NCBI GenBank assembly: GCA_052168355.1
Contig: JBQLZQ010000080.1
Coordinates: forward strand, 35,525-99,524
Direction of reading: 5' to 3'
From: JBQLZQ01 sp052168355
GTDB taxonomy: Bacteria > Pseudomonadota > Alphaproteobacteria > DSM-16000 > Inquilinaceae
DNA length: 64,000 nt
Shown here: positions 54,118 through 62,504 of the stretch, in pieces
How the letters are laid out: every line of letters starts with the position of its first letter
Numbering within the stretch: the first letter of the stretch is position 1
Position numbers and translations under genes: made by a program
The notes under the pieces: generated by a model
What the model saw: only the letters and a program-made list of their open reading frames with translations
What the model was told of the DNA's origin: nothing
The model's database searches: none

Positions 54118-56469
54118 TTATTCGGCCGCCCTGGCCACGCCCGCCGTCTCCTCGGCCCGGGACCGGGGGCGCGCCTTACGCTTGAGGTCGGTCAGGTCCT
54201 CCCGGTCGCGGGCGGCGTTGCGGAAGATCTGGTCCTTGCCGGACAGATAGGGCAGGGGGCAGTGGATGTCCGTGGCGCCGTACCAGGCGGCGGCCCGCAT
54301 CGTAAAGCCGGGGTCGACCAGATGGGGCCGGGCCAGGGCCACCAGATCGGCCCGCCCGGCCGCCAGGATGGTGTTGATCTGGTCGGCGGTGGTGATGTTG
54401 CCGACGCACATGGTGGCGATGCCGGCCTCGTTGCGGATCTCGTCGGAATAGGGGGTCTGGAACATGCGGCCGAAGATCGGCGTGGCGTCGTGCACGGTCT
54501 GGCCGGTGGAGACGTCGATCAGGTCCACCCCGGCGGCGGCGAAGGCGCGCGCGATCTCCACCGAGTCGGCGCCGGTGATGCCGCCTTCCTTCCAGTCGGT
54601 GGCCGAGATGCGTACGGACATGGGCTTGTCGGCGGGCCAAACCGCGCGCATCGCCTCGAACACCTCCAGCGGATAGCGCAGCCGGTTCTCAAGGGAGCCG
54701 CCGTAGGCGTCCTCGCGGATATTGGTCAGCGGCGACAGAAAGCTGGCCAGCAGATAGCCGTGGGCGCAATGCAGTTCCAGCATGTCGAAGCCGCAGGCGA
54801 TACCGCGCCGCGTGGCGGCCACGAAATCGTCGCGCACCGCGTCCATGTCGGCCCTCGTCATGGCGCGCGGCACCTGGCTGTCGGGATAATAGGGCAGGGC
54901 CGAGGCGGACAGGATGGGCCACGCCCGATCGTCCGGCAACGGACGGTCCATGGCGTCCCACATCAGCCGGGTGGCGCCCTTGCGGCCAGAATGGCCAAGC
55001 TGCATGCAGATCTTGGCGGCGGAGTTGGCGTGGACGAAGTCGACGATGCGGGTCCAGGATTCCTGCTGGGCGTCGTTATAGAGCCCGGCGCAGCCCGGCG
55101 TGATGCGGCCGTCGGCCGACACGCACACCATTTCAGAATAGAGCAGGCCGGCGCCCCCGGTCGCCCGCGCGCCGTAATGAACCAGATGCCAGTCGCCGGG
55201 CAGGCCGTCCTCCGCCCTGTACTGGCACATCGGCGACAGGACGGCGCGGTTGGCCAGGTCCATGCCGCGCAGACGGAACGGCTGGAACATCGGCGCCGCC
55301 GGCGTCTCCACATCCACGTCGTGGCCCTGAGCGCGCACCTCGGCGGCGAAGGTGCGGGCCACGGCGTCGGCGAAATCCGGTGCGCGCAACGCCAGATTGT
55401 CGTAGGTGATCGCCTTGGACCGGGTCATCACCCCGAACGAGAACTTGATCGGGTCGAAGTGCCAGAAGCGTTTGACATGCTCGAACCACACCAGCGACAC
55501 GTCTGCGGCGTGCTGGGTCTTCTCCACCTCCTCGCGCCGGTCGGATTCGAACCGGGCAAGCGCGGCGGCGACATCGTCGCTTTCGGCCTGGAAGGCTTCG
55601 TAAAGCGCGATGGAGTCTTCCATCGCCAGCTTGGTGCCCGATCCGATGGAAAAATGGGCCGTCGCCTTGGCGTCGCCCAGCAGGACGATGTTGTCCTTCA
55701 CCCACCGGGCGTTGCGGATCATCGGGAAGTTGCGCCACAGCGACCGGTTGGTCTCCAGCTTGTGGCCGTCCAGTTCCTGGGCGAAAACCTCCTCCATGAA
55801 GCGGGCCGATCGGGCCTCGTCCATGGCGTCCAGGCCGGCGTTGTGGAAGGTCTGCGGATCGGTCTCGAGCACCCAGGTCGACCGCCCCGGCTCGTACTGA
55901 TAGCAGTGGGCGACAAAGATGCCGTGCGCCGTTTCCTTGAAAAAGAAGGTGAAGGCGTCAAACGGCCGGGTCGATCCCATCCAGGAAAACTTGTTCGGGC
56001 GCAGATCGACGCTCGGCTGGAAATGGTCTTCATGGGCGCCGCGGATGGCGCTGTTGATGCCGTCGCAGGCGACGATCAGGTCGGCGTCGGCGAAGCGGGA
56101 GAGGTCCCCGATTTCGATACCGAACTCCATCGCCACGCCAAGCGCCCGGGCCCGTTGTTGCAGCAGCACCAGAAGGGTACGGCGCGAGCAGCCGCAAAAG
56201 CCGTTGCCGCCGATCCGGTGGACGGTGCCCCTCACATGGATGGCGATATCGTCCCAATAGGCGAAGTTCTCGGTGATCAGCCGGTAGCTTTCAGGGTCGT
56301 AATCCTCGAACGTATCCAGGGTCTGGTCGGAAAACACGACGCCGAAACCGAAGGTGTCGTCGGCGCGGTTGCGCTCATAGACGGTGATGTCGGCCTCGGG
56401 CCGTGCTTTTTTCATCAGGATGGAGAAGTACAGCCCCGCCGGGCCGCCGCCGATGACCGCGATGCGCAT
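54118..56469 (-). CDS. Fused FAD monooxygenase / Old Yellow Enzyme (2-aminobenzoyl-CoA or salicylyl-CoA hydroxylase type)
   Basis: 783 residues from the ATG at 56469. Residues 1-380 are an FAD aromatic hydroxylase (IAVIGGGPAGLYFSIL; VVFSDQTLDTF; second FAD site LLGDAKATAHFSIGSG). The remainder is an Old Yellow Enzyme domain of the YqjM type (NRAVLSPMCQYRAEDG, MQLGHSGRKG, HCAHGYLLASFLSP, YGGSLENRLRYPLEV). This fusion is that of 2-aminobenzoyl-CoA monooxygenase/reductase of Azoarcus; databases also call it bifunctional salicylyl-CoA 5-hydroxylase. It would hydroxylate and reduce the CoA-activated ring. It is divergent from the 56593-63755 operon. Confidence 0.88.
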   Translation of the reverse strand: MRIAVIGGGPAGLYFSILMKKARPEADITVYERNRADDTFGFGVVFSDQTLDTFEDYDPESYRLITENFAYWDDIAIHVRGTVHRIGGNGFCGCSRRTLLVLLQQRARALGVAMEFGIEIGDLSRFADADLIVACDGINSAIRGAHEDHFQPSVDLRPNKFSWMGSTRPFDAFTFFFKETAHGIFVAHCYQYEPGRSTWVLETDPQTFHNAGLDAMDEARSARFMEEVFAQELDGHKLETNRSLWRNFPMIRNARWVKDNIVLLGDAKATAHFSIGSGTKLAMEDSIALYEAFQAESDDVAAALARFESDRREEVEKTQHAADVSLVWFEHVKRFWHFDPIKFSFGVMTRSKAITYDNLALRAPDFADAVARTFAAEVRAQGHDVDVETPAAPMFQPFRLRGMDLANRAVLSPMCQYRAEDGLPGDWHLVHYGARATGGAGLLYSEMVCVSADGRITPGCAGLYNDAQQESWTRIVDFVHANSAAKICMQLGHSGRKGATRLMWDAMDRPLPDDRAWPILSASALPYYPDSQVPRAMTRADMDAVRDDFVAATRRGIACGFDMLELHCAHGYLLASFLSPLTNIREDAYGGSLENRLRYPLEVFEAMRAVWPADKPMSVRISATDWKEGGITGADSVEIARAFAAAGVDLIDVSTGQTVHDATPIFGRMFQTPYSDEIRNEAGIATMCVGNITTADQINTILAAGRADLVALARPHLVDPGFTMRAAAWYGATDIHCPLPYLSGKDQIFRNAARDREDLTDLKRKARPRSRAEETAGVARAAE

Positions 56470-56509
56470 GTCGCCCTCCCTTGGGGCCCACCGGGACCCC
56501 CAAGTCAGA

Positions 56510-56527
56510 TATTTTAATATTGAAATA
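56510..56527. promoter_or_regulatory. MarR-type operator candidate
   Basis: An 18-bp palindrome TATTT-T-AATATT-G-AAATA matches its complement at 16 of 18 positions. It lies in the 123-bp region between the fused monooxygenase and the SDR-MarR operon, in a conspicuously A+T-rich patch. Size and composition fit a MarR site. Confidence 0.6.
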
Positions 56528-56592
56528 ATTTCCCGCAAGGGTTTCAATCCCAAACTGACAATCGAATCCGGCTTGGATCGGAAGGAAGCGAT

Positions 56593-57336
56593 ATGCCTCA
56601 GGGGCGCAAGGCGATCGTCACGGGGGGGAGCCGGGGCATCGGCCGGGCGATTGCCGCCGCCCTGACACGCGCCGGCTGCGACGTGGCTGTCCTGGGACGC
56701 TCCGAGGCGTCGTTGAAGAACGCGGTGCTGGACGGAGACGCGGCCCGCTGGCGTGTGGCGGATGTGACCGACGGTGCCGCTCTGGCCCGGGCGATGCATG
56801 ATCTGGGACCGGTCGATATCCTGGTCAACAATGCCGGCGGCGCCGAAACGGCGCCTTTGGGCCGGACCGACACCGCCCTGCTGCGCCGGATGATGGCGCT
56901 CAATGTCGAAAGCGCCCTGACCGCCAGCCATGCCGCCTTGCCGGCGATGGTGGAGCGGGGATGGGGGCGCATCGTCAACGTCGCGTCGACCGCCGGTCTC
57001 AAGGGCTACGCCTACGCCGCCGCCTATTGCGCCGCCAAGCACGCGGTGGTCGGCCTGACCCGGGCCTTCGCCGCCGAACTGGCGGCCAAGGGTGTGACCG
57101 TCAACGCGCTGTGCCCCGGCTATGCCGATACCGACTTGATCCGCGAGGGGGTCGACAGGATCGCGGCCACCACCGGGCGCAGCGCCGCCGAGGCCAGGGC
57201 CCATTTCGAAAGCGGCAACCCGATGGGCCGTCTGGTACGTCCGGACGAGGTGGCGGGGGCGGCCGTGTGGTTGTGTGCGGAAGGATCGGCGGCGGTCACC
57301 GGACAAACCATCGCCATCGCGGCGGGGGAACTGTGA
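56593..57336 (+). CDS. Short-chain dehydrogenase in aryl-CoA cluster
   Basis: 247 residues with TGGSRGIG, NNAGG, catalytic Ser in NVASTAG and Tyr-x3-Lys in AAYCAAKHAVV. GGAAGGA precedes the ATG, and the stop overlaps the MarR start (GTGA). Position suggests oxidation of a hydroxyacyl-CoA or alicyclic hydroxy-CoA produced after ring reduction, like the dehydrogenases in the aerobic 2-aminobenzoyl-CoA cluster. Confidence 0.82.
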   Translation: MPQGRKAIVTGGSRGIGRAIAAALTRAGCDVAVLGRSEASLKNAVLDGDAARWRVADVTDGAALARAMHDLGPVDILVNNAGGAETAPLGRTDTALLRRMMALNVESALTASHAALPAMVERGWGRIVNVASTAGLKGYAYAAAYCAAKHAVVGLTRAFAAELAAKGVTVNALCPGYADTDLIREGVDRIAATTGRSAAEARAHFESGNPMGRLVRPDEVAGAAVWLCAEGSAAVTGQTIAIAAGEL

Positions 57337-57851
57337 ACCCCGACGGACAGATCGTCCGGCTGGACGCCGAAACCAAGGTTTCGGAGTCGCTGGCCGACCA
57401 CAAGCAGGAGTTGCGCCTGTGGCTGCGCCTGTTGACCTGCACCACCTTGATCGAAAACGACATCCGCCGGCGGTTGAGCGCGCGGTTCGACATCACCCTG
57501 TCGCGGTTCGATCTGATGGCCCAGTTGGAAAAGGCCGAGGACGGCGCGACCATGGGCGACATCTCCAAGCGGATGATGGTGTCGGCCGGCAACGTCACCG
57601 GGCTGGTCGAACGCCTGGTCGCCAGCGGCCATATCGCGCGCAATGCCGATCCCCAGGATCGCCGGGTCCAGGTCATCCGCCTGACCGACCTGGGGCGGAC
57701 CGAATTCACTCGCATGGCGGCCGAACATGAGGAGTGGGTGGCCGAGATCTTCGCGGGGCTGGGCCCGGACGAGATGGACCGGCTCATGGGTCTGTTGGCG
57801 CGGCTGAAACGGTCGGTCCACGCCGCCAGCGACGAAAGGGAAATTCCGTGA
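57333..57851 (+). CDS. MarR-family transcriptional regulator
   Basis: 172 residues from GTG 57333. The winged helix spans roughly residues 50-130: LMAQLEKAEDGATMGDISKR, MMVSAGNVTGLVERLVASGH and NADPQDRRVQVIRLT. It is embedded in the operon with 4-base overlaps on both sides and is probably a repressor released by an aryl-CoA, acting at 56510-56527. Confidence 0.88.
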   Translation: MNPDGQIVRLDAETKVSESLADHKQELRLWLRLLTCTTLIENDIRRRLSARFDITLSRFDLMAQLEKAEDGATMGDISKRMMVSAGNVTGLVERLVASGHIARNADPQDRRVQVIRLTDLGRTEFTRMAAEHEEWVAEIFAGLGPDEMDRLMGLLARLKRSVHAASDEREIP

Positions 57852-58687
57852 GCGCCGTCGACCCCATCCAGGTGACCCTGCCGCTCAGCGCCTATCGCCC
57901 GCGGCACGTGCTGATGGCGGTGGAGTCCGGCGTGGCGACGATCACCCTCAACCGACCAGACCGCAAGAACCCACTGACCTTCGACAGCTACGCCGAACTG
58001 ACGGCCCTGTTCGAGGCGGCGCGCAAGGACGGGGGTGTCCATGCGTTTGTTCTGACCGGGGCCGGTGGCAATTTTTCGTCGGGCGGCGACGTGCTGGACA
58101 TCATCGGGCCGCTGGTGGCCATGGACACGGTCGGGCTGTTGGCCTTCACCGAGATGACCGGCGCCCTGGTCAAGGCCATGCGCGCCTGCCCGCAGCCCAT
58201 CGTCGCCGCCGTCGACGGGGTGTGCGCCGGCGCTGGCGCCATCCTGGCCATGGCGTCGGACATGCGGATCGGCACCGAGGCGGCGAAGGTGGCCTTTCTG
58301 TTCAACCGGGTCGGGCTGGCCGGCTGCGACATGGGGGCCTGTGCCATCCTGCCCCGCATCGTCGGCCAGGGACGGGCGTCGGAACTGCTGTTCACCGGCC
58401 GCTCCCTGTCGGGCGCGGAAGGCGAACGGTGGGGCTTCTTCAACCGGCTCGCCGCCCCCGACGCGGTCGTGGCCGAGGCGACGGACCTGGCCCGGCGGCT
58501 GGCATCGGGGCCGACCTTCGCCAACGCCATGACCAAGCGCATGCTCCACATGGAATGGGCGATGGGGGTCGACGCGGCGATCGACGCCGAGGCGGTGGCC
58601 CAGGCGCTATGCATGAAGACGGAGGATTTCGCCCGCGCCTACCGCGCCTTCGCGGCTAAGGAGAAACCGGTGTTCGAGGGCAATTGA
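57848..58687 (+). CDS. Crotonase-fold protein lacking hydratase glutamates
   Basis: 279 residues from GTG 57848. Crotonase fold with oxyanion-hole segments NFSSGGDVLD and GVCAGAGAILAMASD. Where hydratases have two catalytic Glu (in GGGCELA and GQPE), this protein has Ile and Asn; an Asp appears in VGLAGCDMGACAIL, near the Asp of 4-chlorobenzoyl-CoA dehalogenase (GND). Simple hydration is therefore unlikely; ring-opening hydrolysis or another acyl-CoA reaction fits the context. The genuine hydratase in the window is at 50376. Confidence 0.82.
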   Translation: MSAVDPIQVTLPLSAYRPRHVLMAVESGVATITLNRPDRKNPLTFDSYAELTALFEAARKDGGVHAFVLTGAGGNFSSGGDVLDIIGPLVAMDTVGLLAFTEMTGALVKAMRACPQPIVAAVDGVCAGAGAILAMASDMRIGTEAAKVAFLFNRVGLAGCDMGACAILPRIVGQGRASELLFTGRSLSGAEGERWGFFNRLAAPDAVVAEATDLARRLASGPTFANAMTKRMLHMEWAMGVDAAIDAEAVAQALCMKTEDFARAYRAFAAKEKPVFEGN

Positions 58688-58698
58688 GGATCACGCCG

Positions 58699-59898
58699 AT
58701 GCCTGACGAAAGCTTTCTCGCCTGGCCCTTTTTCGGGCCATCCCACGCCGCCCGCCGGGCGGAGGCGGCGCGTTTCGCCGCCGAGGTCGCGCCCGGCCTG
58801 ATCGACCACGATGACCCGGACGGGTCGTGCCGGCGTCTGGTCGCGGCGCTGGGGCAGGCGGGATTGCTGCGCCACGCGGTGATCGCCCCCCATGGCGGCG
58901 CGGCCGCGCCGCTGGATGTACGGACCTTGTGTCTGGTGCGCGAGACGTTGGCCTATGAAGACGGGCTCGCCGACTTCGCCTTCGCCATGCAGGGGCTGGG
59001 CAGCGGCCCGATCTGCCTGTTCGGAACCGAGGCGCAGAAGCAGCGCTGGCTGCCGCCGGTCGCGTCGGGCCAGGCCGTCGCCGCCTTCGCCCTGTCGGAG
59101 ACCGAGGCCGGGTCCGACGTGGCCGCCCTGGCCTGCGCCGCCACCCCTGACGGCGACGCCCATATGCGGATCGACGGCGAGAAGATGTGGATCTCCAATG
59201 GCGGCATCGCCGACCGCTACATCGTTTTCTGCCGCACCGGCGAGGCGCCCGGCGCCAAGGGGCTGTCGGCGTTCGTCGTCGAGGCGGATGCGCCGGGTCT
59301 GACCATCGCCGAGCGGATCGAAACCATGGCCCCACATCCGCTGGCCCGGTTGCGGTTCGAGGGGTGCCGCGTGCCGCTGGCCAATCGGATCGGCGGGCCG
59401 GGCGAGGGGTTCAAGGTGGCCATGGCGACCCTGGACGTGTTCCGCGCGACGGTGGCGGCGGCCGCCCTGGGATTTGCCCGCCGCGCCCTGGACGAGGCGC
59501 TGGACCATGCCGCCGGCCGGGCCATCTTCGGCGGCGCGTTGGCCGATCTTCAGATGACCCAGGCCGGCCTGGCCGACATGGCGGCGGATATCGATGCCGC
59601 CGCCCTGATGGTCTACCGCGCCGCCTGGGCCAAGGACCAGGGGGCCGCCCGCATCACGCGGGAGGCGGCACTGGCCAAGCTGACCGCCACCGAGGCCGCC
59701 CAGCGGGTGGTCGATCGCGCCGTGCAGATCCATGGCGGGCTGGGGGTGACCAGGGGCGTCAAGGTTGAGGCGCTGTACCGCGACGTGCGGGCCTTGCGCA
59801 TCTACGAGGGCGCCACCGAGGTCCAGAAGATCATCGTCGCCCGCGCCGTCCTGGCCGACCGCGCGGCCGCCACGGCCAGGACGAAGGAGGCCGGGTAA
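58699..59898 (+). CDS. Acyl-CoA dehydrogenase
   Basis: 399 residues from the ATG at 58699 (GAGGA at 8-base spacing); a TTG at 58684 overlapping the previous stop is less likely. Acyl-CoA dehydrogenase signature segments are FALSETEAGSDVAAL, KMWISNGGIADRYIVF, and the C-terminal QIHGGLGVTRG and IYEGATEVQKII. It would introduce a double bond in an alicyclic or opened acyl-CoA, passing electrons to ETF. Confidence 0.89.
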   Translation: MPDESFLAWPFFGPSHAARRAEAARFAAEVAPGLIDHDDPDGSCRRLVAALGQAGLLRHAVIAPHGGAAAPLDVRTLCLVRETLAYEDGLADFAFAMQGLGSGPICLFGTEAQKQRWLPPVASGQAVAAFALSETEAGSDVAALACAATPDGDAHMRIDGEKMWISNGGIADRYIVFCRTGEAPGAKGLSAFVVEADAPGLTIAERIETMAPHPLARLRFEGCRVPLANRIGGPGEGFKVAMATLDVFRATVAAAALGFARRALDEALDHAAGRAIFGGALADLQMTQAGLADMAADIDAAALMVYRAAWAKDQGAARITREAALAKLTATEAAQRVVDRAVQIHGGLGVTRGVKVEALYRDVRALRIYEGATEVQKIIVARAVLADRAAATARTKEAG

Positions 59899-59930
59899 GT
59901 GCTGGCACGCGCCGCTAAAGGGGTTTGGCG

Positions 59931-61586
59931 ATGACCGCCCATACCGCCCACGTCGATACCTTCGCGCGCGACAACTTGCCGCCGCGCGACCAGTGGCCGG
60001 TGTTTCTGCTAGACGGACCCGATTTCGATTATCCGCCGCGGCTCAATGTCGTGACCGAATTCGTCGACCGCTGGGTGGACGAAGGTCGCGGCGACGCCCC
60101 CGCCATCGGCGCCCCGGGGATGATGTGGACCTATGCCGAACTGCGGGAGAGGATCGATCGCATCGCCAACGTGCTGACCGGCCCTCTGGGCATGGTGCCG
60201 GGCAACCGGGTTCTGTTGCGCGCACCCAACAATCCCATGCTGGTGGCCACCTATATGGCGGTGCTCAAGGCCGGCGGCGTGGTGGTCGCGACGATGCCGC
60301 TGCTGCGCGCCAAGGAGCTGGGGCAGATCGTCGACAAGGCGCGGATCGCGCTGGCCATCTGCGACCACCGGCTGCTCGACGAGATGGCCAAGACTGCGGC
60401 AGCGCACGCGGTGCTGGAGCGGATCGTGCCCGTCGGCGGCGACGGGCCGGACGATCTGACCGCCCTGATGGCGGACGCCGCCCCGTCCTTCGAGGCCTGC
60501 CCGACCGCCGCCGACGATGTCTGCCTGATCGGCTTTACCTCCGGCACGACGGGCCAGCCCAAGGGCACCATGCATTTCCACCGCGACCTGCTGGCGATCT
60601 GCGACGGGTACGGGCGGCATGTGCTGCAGACCGCCCCGGACGACATCGTCGTCGGCTCGCCGCCGCTGGCCTTCACCTTCGGGCTCGGCGGCCTGGTGCT
60701 GTTTCCGCTGCGCGTCGGGGCCTCGGCGATCCTGCTGGAAAAGGCTTCGCCGCCGCTGCTGCTCGAGGCCATCAAGACGCACCGGCCCACCGTCTGCTTC
60801 ACCGCCCCCACCGCCTACCGGGCCATGCTCGACGCCATGGCGCCGGGCGACGCGGCCTCCCTGATCAAATGCGTGTCGGCGGGCGAGATGCTGCCCAAGG
60901 CCACTTTCGAGGCCTGGCACGCGGCGACCGGGGTGGAGATCATGGACGGGATCGGCGCCACGGAGATGCTGCACATCTTTATAGGATCGCCGCGCGGCCA
61001 GATCCGGCCCGGCGCCACCGGCCGGCCGGTGCCCGGCTACCGCGCCAAGATAATCGACGCCGAAGGCCGGGACCTGCCGCCGGGGGAGGTCGGGCGCCTG
61101 GCGGTGCAGGGTCCGACCGGCTGCCGCTACCTCGCCGACCCGCGCCAGGCCGACTATGTGATCGATGGCTGGAACGTCACCGGCGATACCTACAAGATGG
61201 ATGAGGACGGGTACTTCTGGTACCAGGCGCGGTCCGACGACATGATCGTGACATCCGGCTACAACGTCGCCGGCCCGGAAGTGGAGGCCGCCTTGCTGGC
61301 CCACGAGGCGGTGGCCGAATGCGGCGTGGTCGGGGCACCCCACCCGGAACGCGGATCCGTGGTGCGGGCCTATGTGGTGCTGCGCGATGGCGTGACCGGC
61401 GATGCGGCCCTGGTCAAGACCCTGCAGGACTTCGTCAAGGCGGAGGTCGCGCCCTACAAATATCCGCGCGAGGTGGTGTTCGTCGCCACGCTGCCGCGCA
61501 CCGAAACGGGCAAGCTGCAGCGCTTCGCCCTGCGCCGGATGGCCGAAGCCCCGGCTGCGCCCGGCGGCGGCCGGATGACCGGGTGA
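59931..61586 (+). CDS. AMP-forming aryl-CoA ligase (2-aminobenzoate/benzoate-CoA ligase type)
   Basis: 551 residues from the ATG at 59931 with AAAGGGG upstream. AMP-binding motif GFTSGTTGQPKGTMHFH, DGIGATEMLHIF, the hinge region YQARSDDMIVTSGYNVAGPE and the catalytic Lys in PRTETGKLQRF are intact. Its family includes 2-aminobenzoate- and benzoate-CoA ligases. It would activate the aromatic acid for the fused monooxygenase. It overlaps the thioesterase gene by one base. Confidence 0.88.
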   Translation: MTAHTAHVDTFARDNLPPRDQWPVFLLDGPDFDYPPRLNVVTEFVDRWVDEGRGDAPAIGAPGMMWTYAELRERIDRIANVLTGPLGMVPGNRVLLRAPNNPMLVATYMAVLKAGGVVVATMPLLRAKELGQIVDKARIALAICDHRLLDEMAKTAAAHAVLERIVPVGGDGPDDLTALMADAAPSFEACPTAADDVCLIGFTSGTTGQPKGTMHFHRDLLAICDGYGRHVLQTAPDDIVVGSPPLAFTFGLGGLVLFPLRVGASAILLEKASPPLLLEAIKTHRPTVCFTAPTAYRAMLDAMAPGDAASLIKCVSAGEMLPKATFEAWHAATGVEIMDGIGATEMLHIFIGSPRGQIRPGATGRPVPGYRAKIIDAEGRDLPPGEVGRLAVQGPTGCRYLADPRQADYVIDGWNVTGDTYKMDEDGYFWYQARSDDMIVTSGYNVAGPEVEAALLAHEAVAECGVVGAPHPERGSVVRAYVVLRDGVTGDAALVKTLQDFVKAEVAPYKYPREVVFVATLPRTETGKLQRFALRRMAEAPAAPGGGRMTG

Positions 61587-62035
61587 TGGCGGCCGGCACG
61601 TCCGCGGTGTCGGCGGCTGCACTGTGGCGGTGCGCCCGGCCCATCCGCTTTTCCCACTGCGACCCCGCCGGGATCGTCTATTACGCACGCTATTTCGACC
61701 TGTTCAACGGGGTCGTCGAGGACTGGTTCGCCGAGGCCCTGGCGCTGGATTATCGCGGCTTCATCCTGGAGCGGCGGATCGGTCTGGGCTATGCCCATGC
61801 CAGCGCCGATTTCGTGCGGCCGGCCCGGATGGGCGATCGCCTGGTCTTTGGCGTGACGGTCGACCGGATCGGCGGCAAATCGCTGACCCTCGCGATCGAC
61901 GGTTCGCGGGACGGGGAGGCGATCGTGGCCGGCAAGCTGGTGATCGTGACCACGGACATGGATGCCGAGCGGGCCATCGACCTGCCGCCCGACCTCAGGG
62001 CGAGCGTGACGCGTTACAAGGAGAGAACAGCGTGA
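61586..62035 (+). CDS. 4-hydroxybenzoyl-CoA thioesterase-family hotdog protein
   Basis: 149 residues with the active-site segment FSHCDPAGIVYYARYFDLFN, whose Asp matches the catalytic Asp of Pseudomonas 4-hydroxybenzoyl-CoA thioesterase. It probably releases CoA from dead-end or product acyl-CoA esters. Coupled by overlaps to the ligase and RidA genes. Confidence 0.85.
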   Translation: MAAGTSAVSAAALWRCARPIRFSHCDPAGIVYYARYFDLFNGVVEDWFAEALALDYRGFILERRIGLGYAHASADFVRPARMGDRLVFGVTVDRIGGKSLTLAIDGSRDGEAIVAGKLVIVTTDMDAERAIDLPPDLRASVTRYKERTA

Positions 62036-62478
62036 GTGCCGACCCCAGTTTCCTCAAGCCGGCCGGCGGCGGCGCGTCGGGGCCGTCGCGGCGGTCGCTG
62101 CAGCCGCCCGGCTGGCCAAAGCCCAAGGGCTATGTCAACGGCGTCGTCGCGGAGGGACGCACGGTGTTCGTGGCGGGCCAGATCGGCTGGGACGCGCAAG
62201 GCCGCTTTGCCCCCGGTTTCGTGGGGCAGGTGCGCCAGACGCTGGAGAACATCGTCGCCGTGCTGGCCGAGGCGGGGGCCGGGCCGCAGCACATCACCCG
62301 CCTGACCTGGTATGTCTGCGATGTCGATGAATACATGGCCGACCAGGCCGGGCTGGGCGGTGCCTACCGCGATGTGCTGGGGCGCAATTACCCGGCCATG
62401 GCCGTCGTCCAGGTGGCGCGGCTGGTCGAACCCGAGGCGCGGGTCGAGATCGAGGCGACGGCGGTGCTGCCGACCTGA
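62032..62478 (+). CDS. RidA-family (YjgF/UK114) imine/enamine deaminase
   Basis: 148 residues from GTG 62032, overlapping the thioesterase stop. The RidA core is present: VFVAGQIGWDAQG, VRQTLENIVAVLAEAGAG, and the conserved Arg in VVQVARLVEPEARVEIEA, matching Arg105 of E. coli RidA. Such proteins hydrolyse reactive imines/enamines. In a cluster for an amino-substituted ring this could remove the ring nitrogen as ammonia. Confidence 0.86.
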   Translation: MSADPSFLKPAGGGASGPSRRSLQPPGWPKPKGYVNGVVAEGRTVFVAGQIGWDAQGRFAPGFVGQVRQTLENIVAVLAEAGAGPQHITRLTWYVCDVDEYMADQAGLGGAYRDVLGRNYPAMAVVQVARLVEPEARVEIEATAVLPT

Positions 62479-62504
62479 TCAGGCGAGGGCGAGGGAGGCG
62501 GGCG

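Noticed and set aside
54118..57306. A 1062-codon minus-strand open frame extending upstream of the fused monooxygenase
   Set aside because: The part above 56469 is the reverse complement of the SDR and part of the MarR gene, with no coding features; the FAD motif starts at the ATG at 56469.
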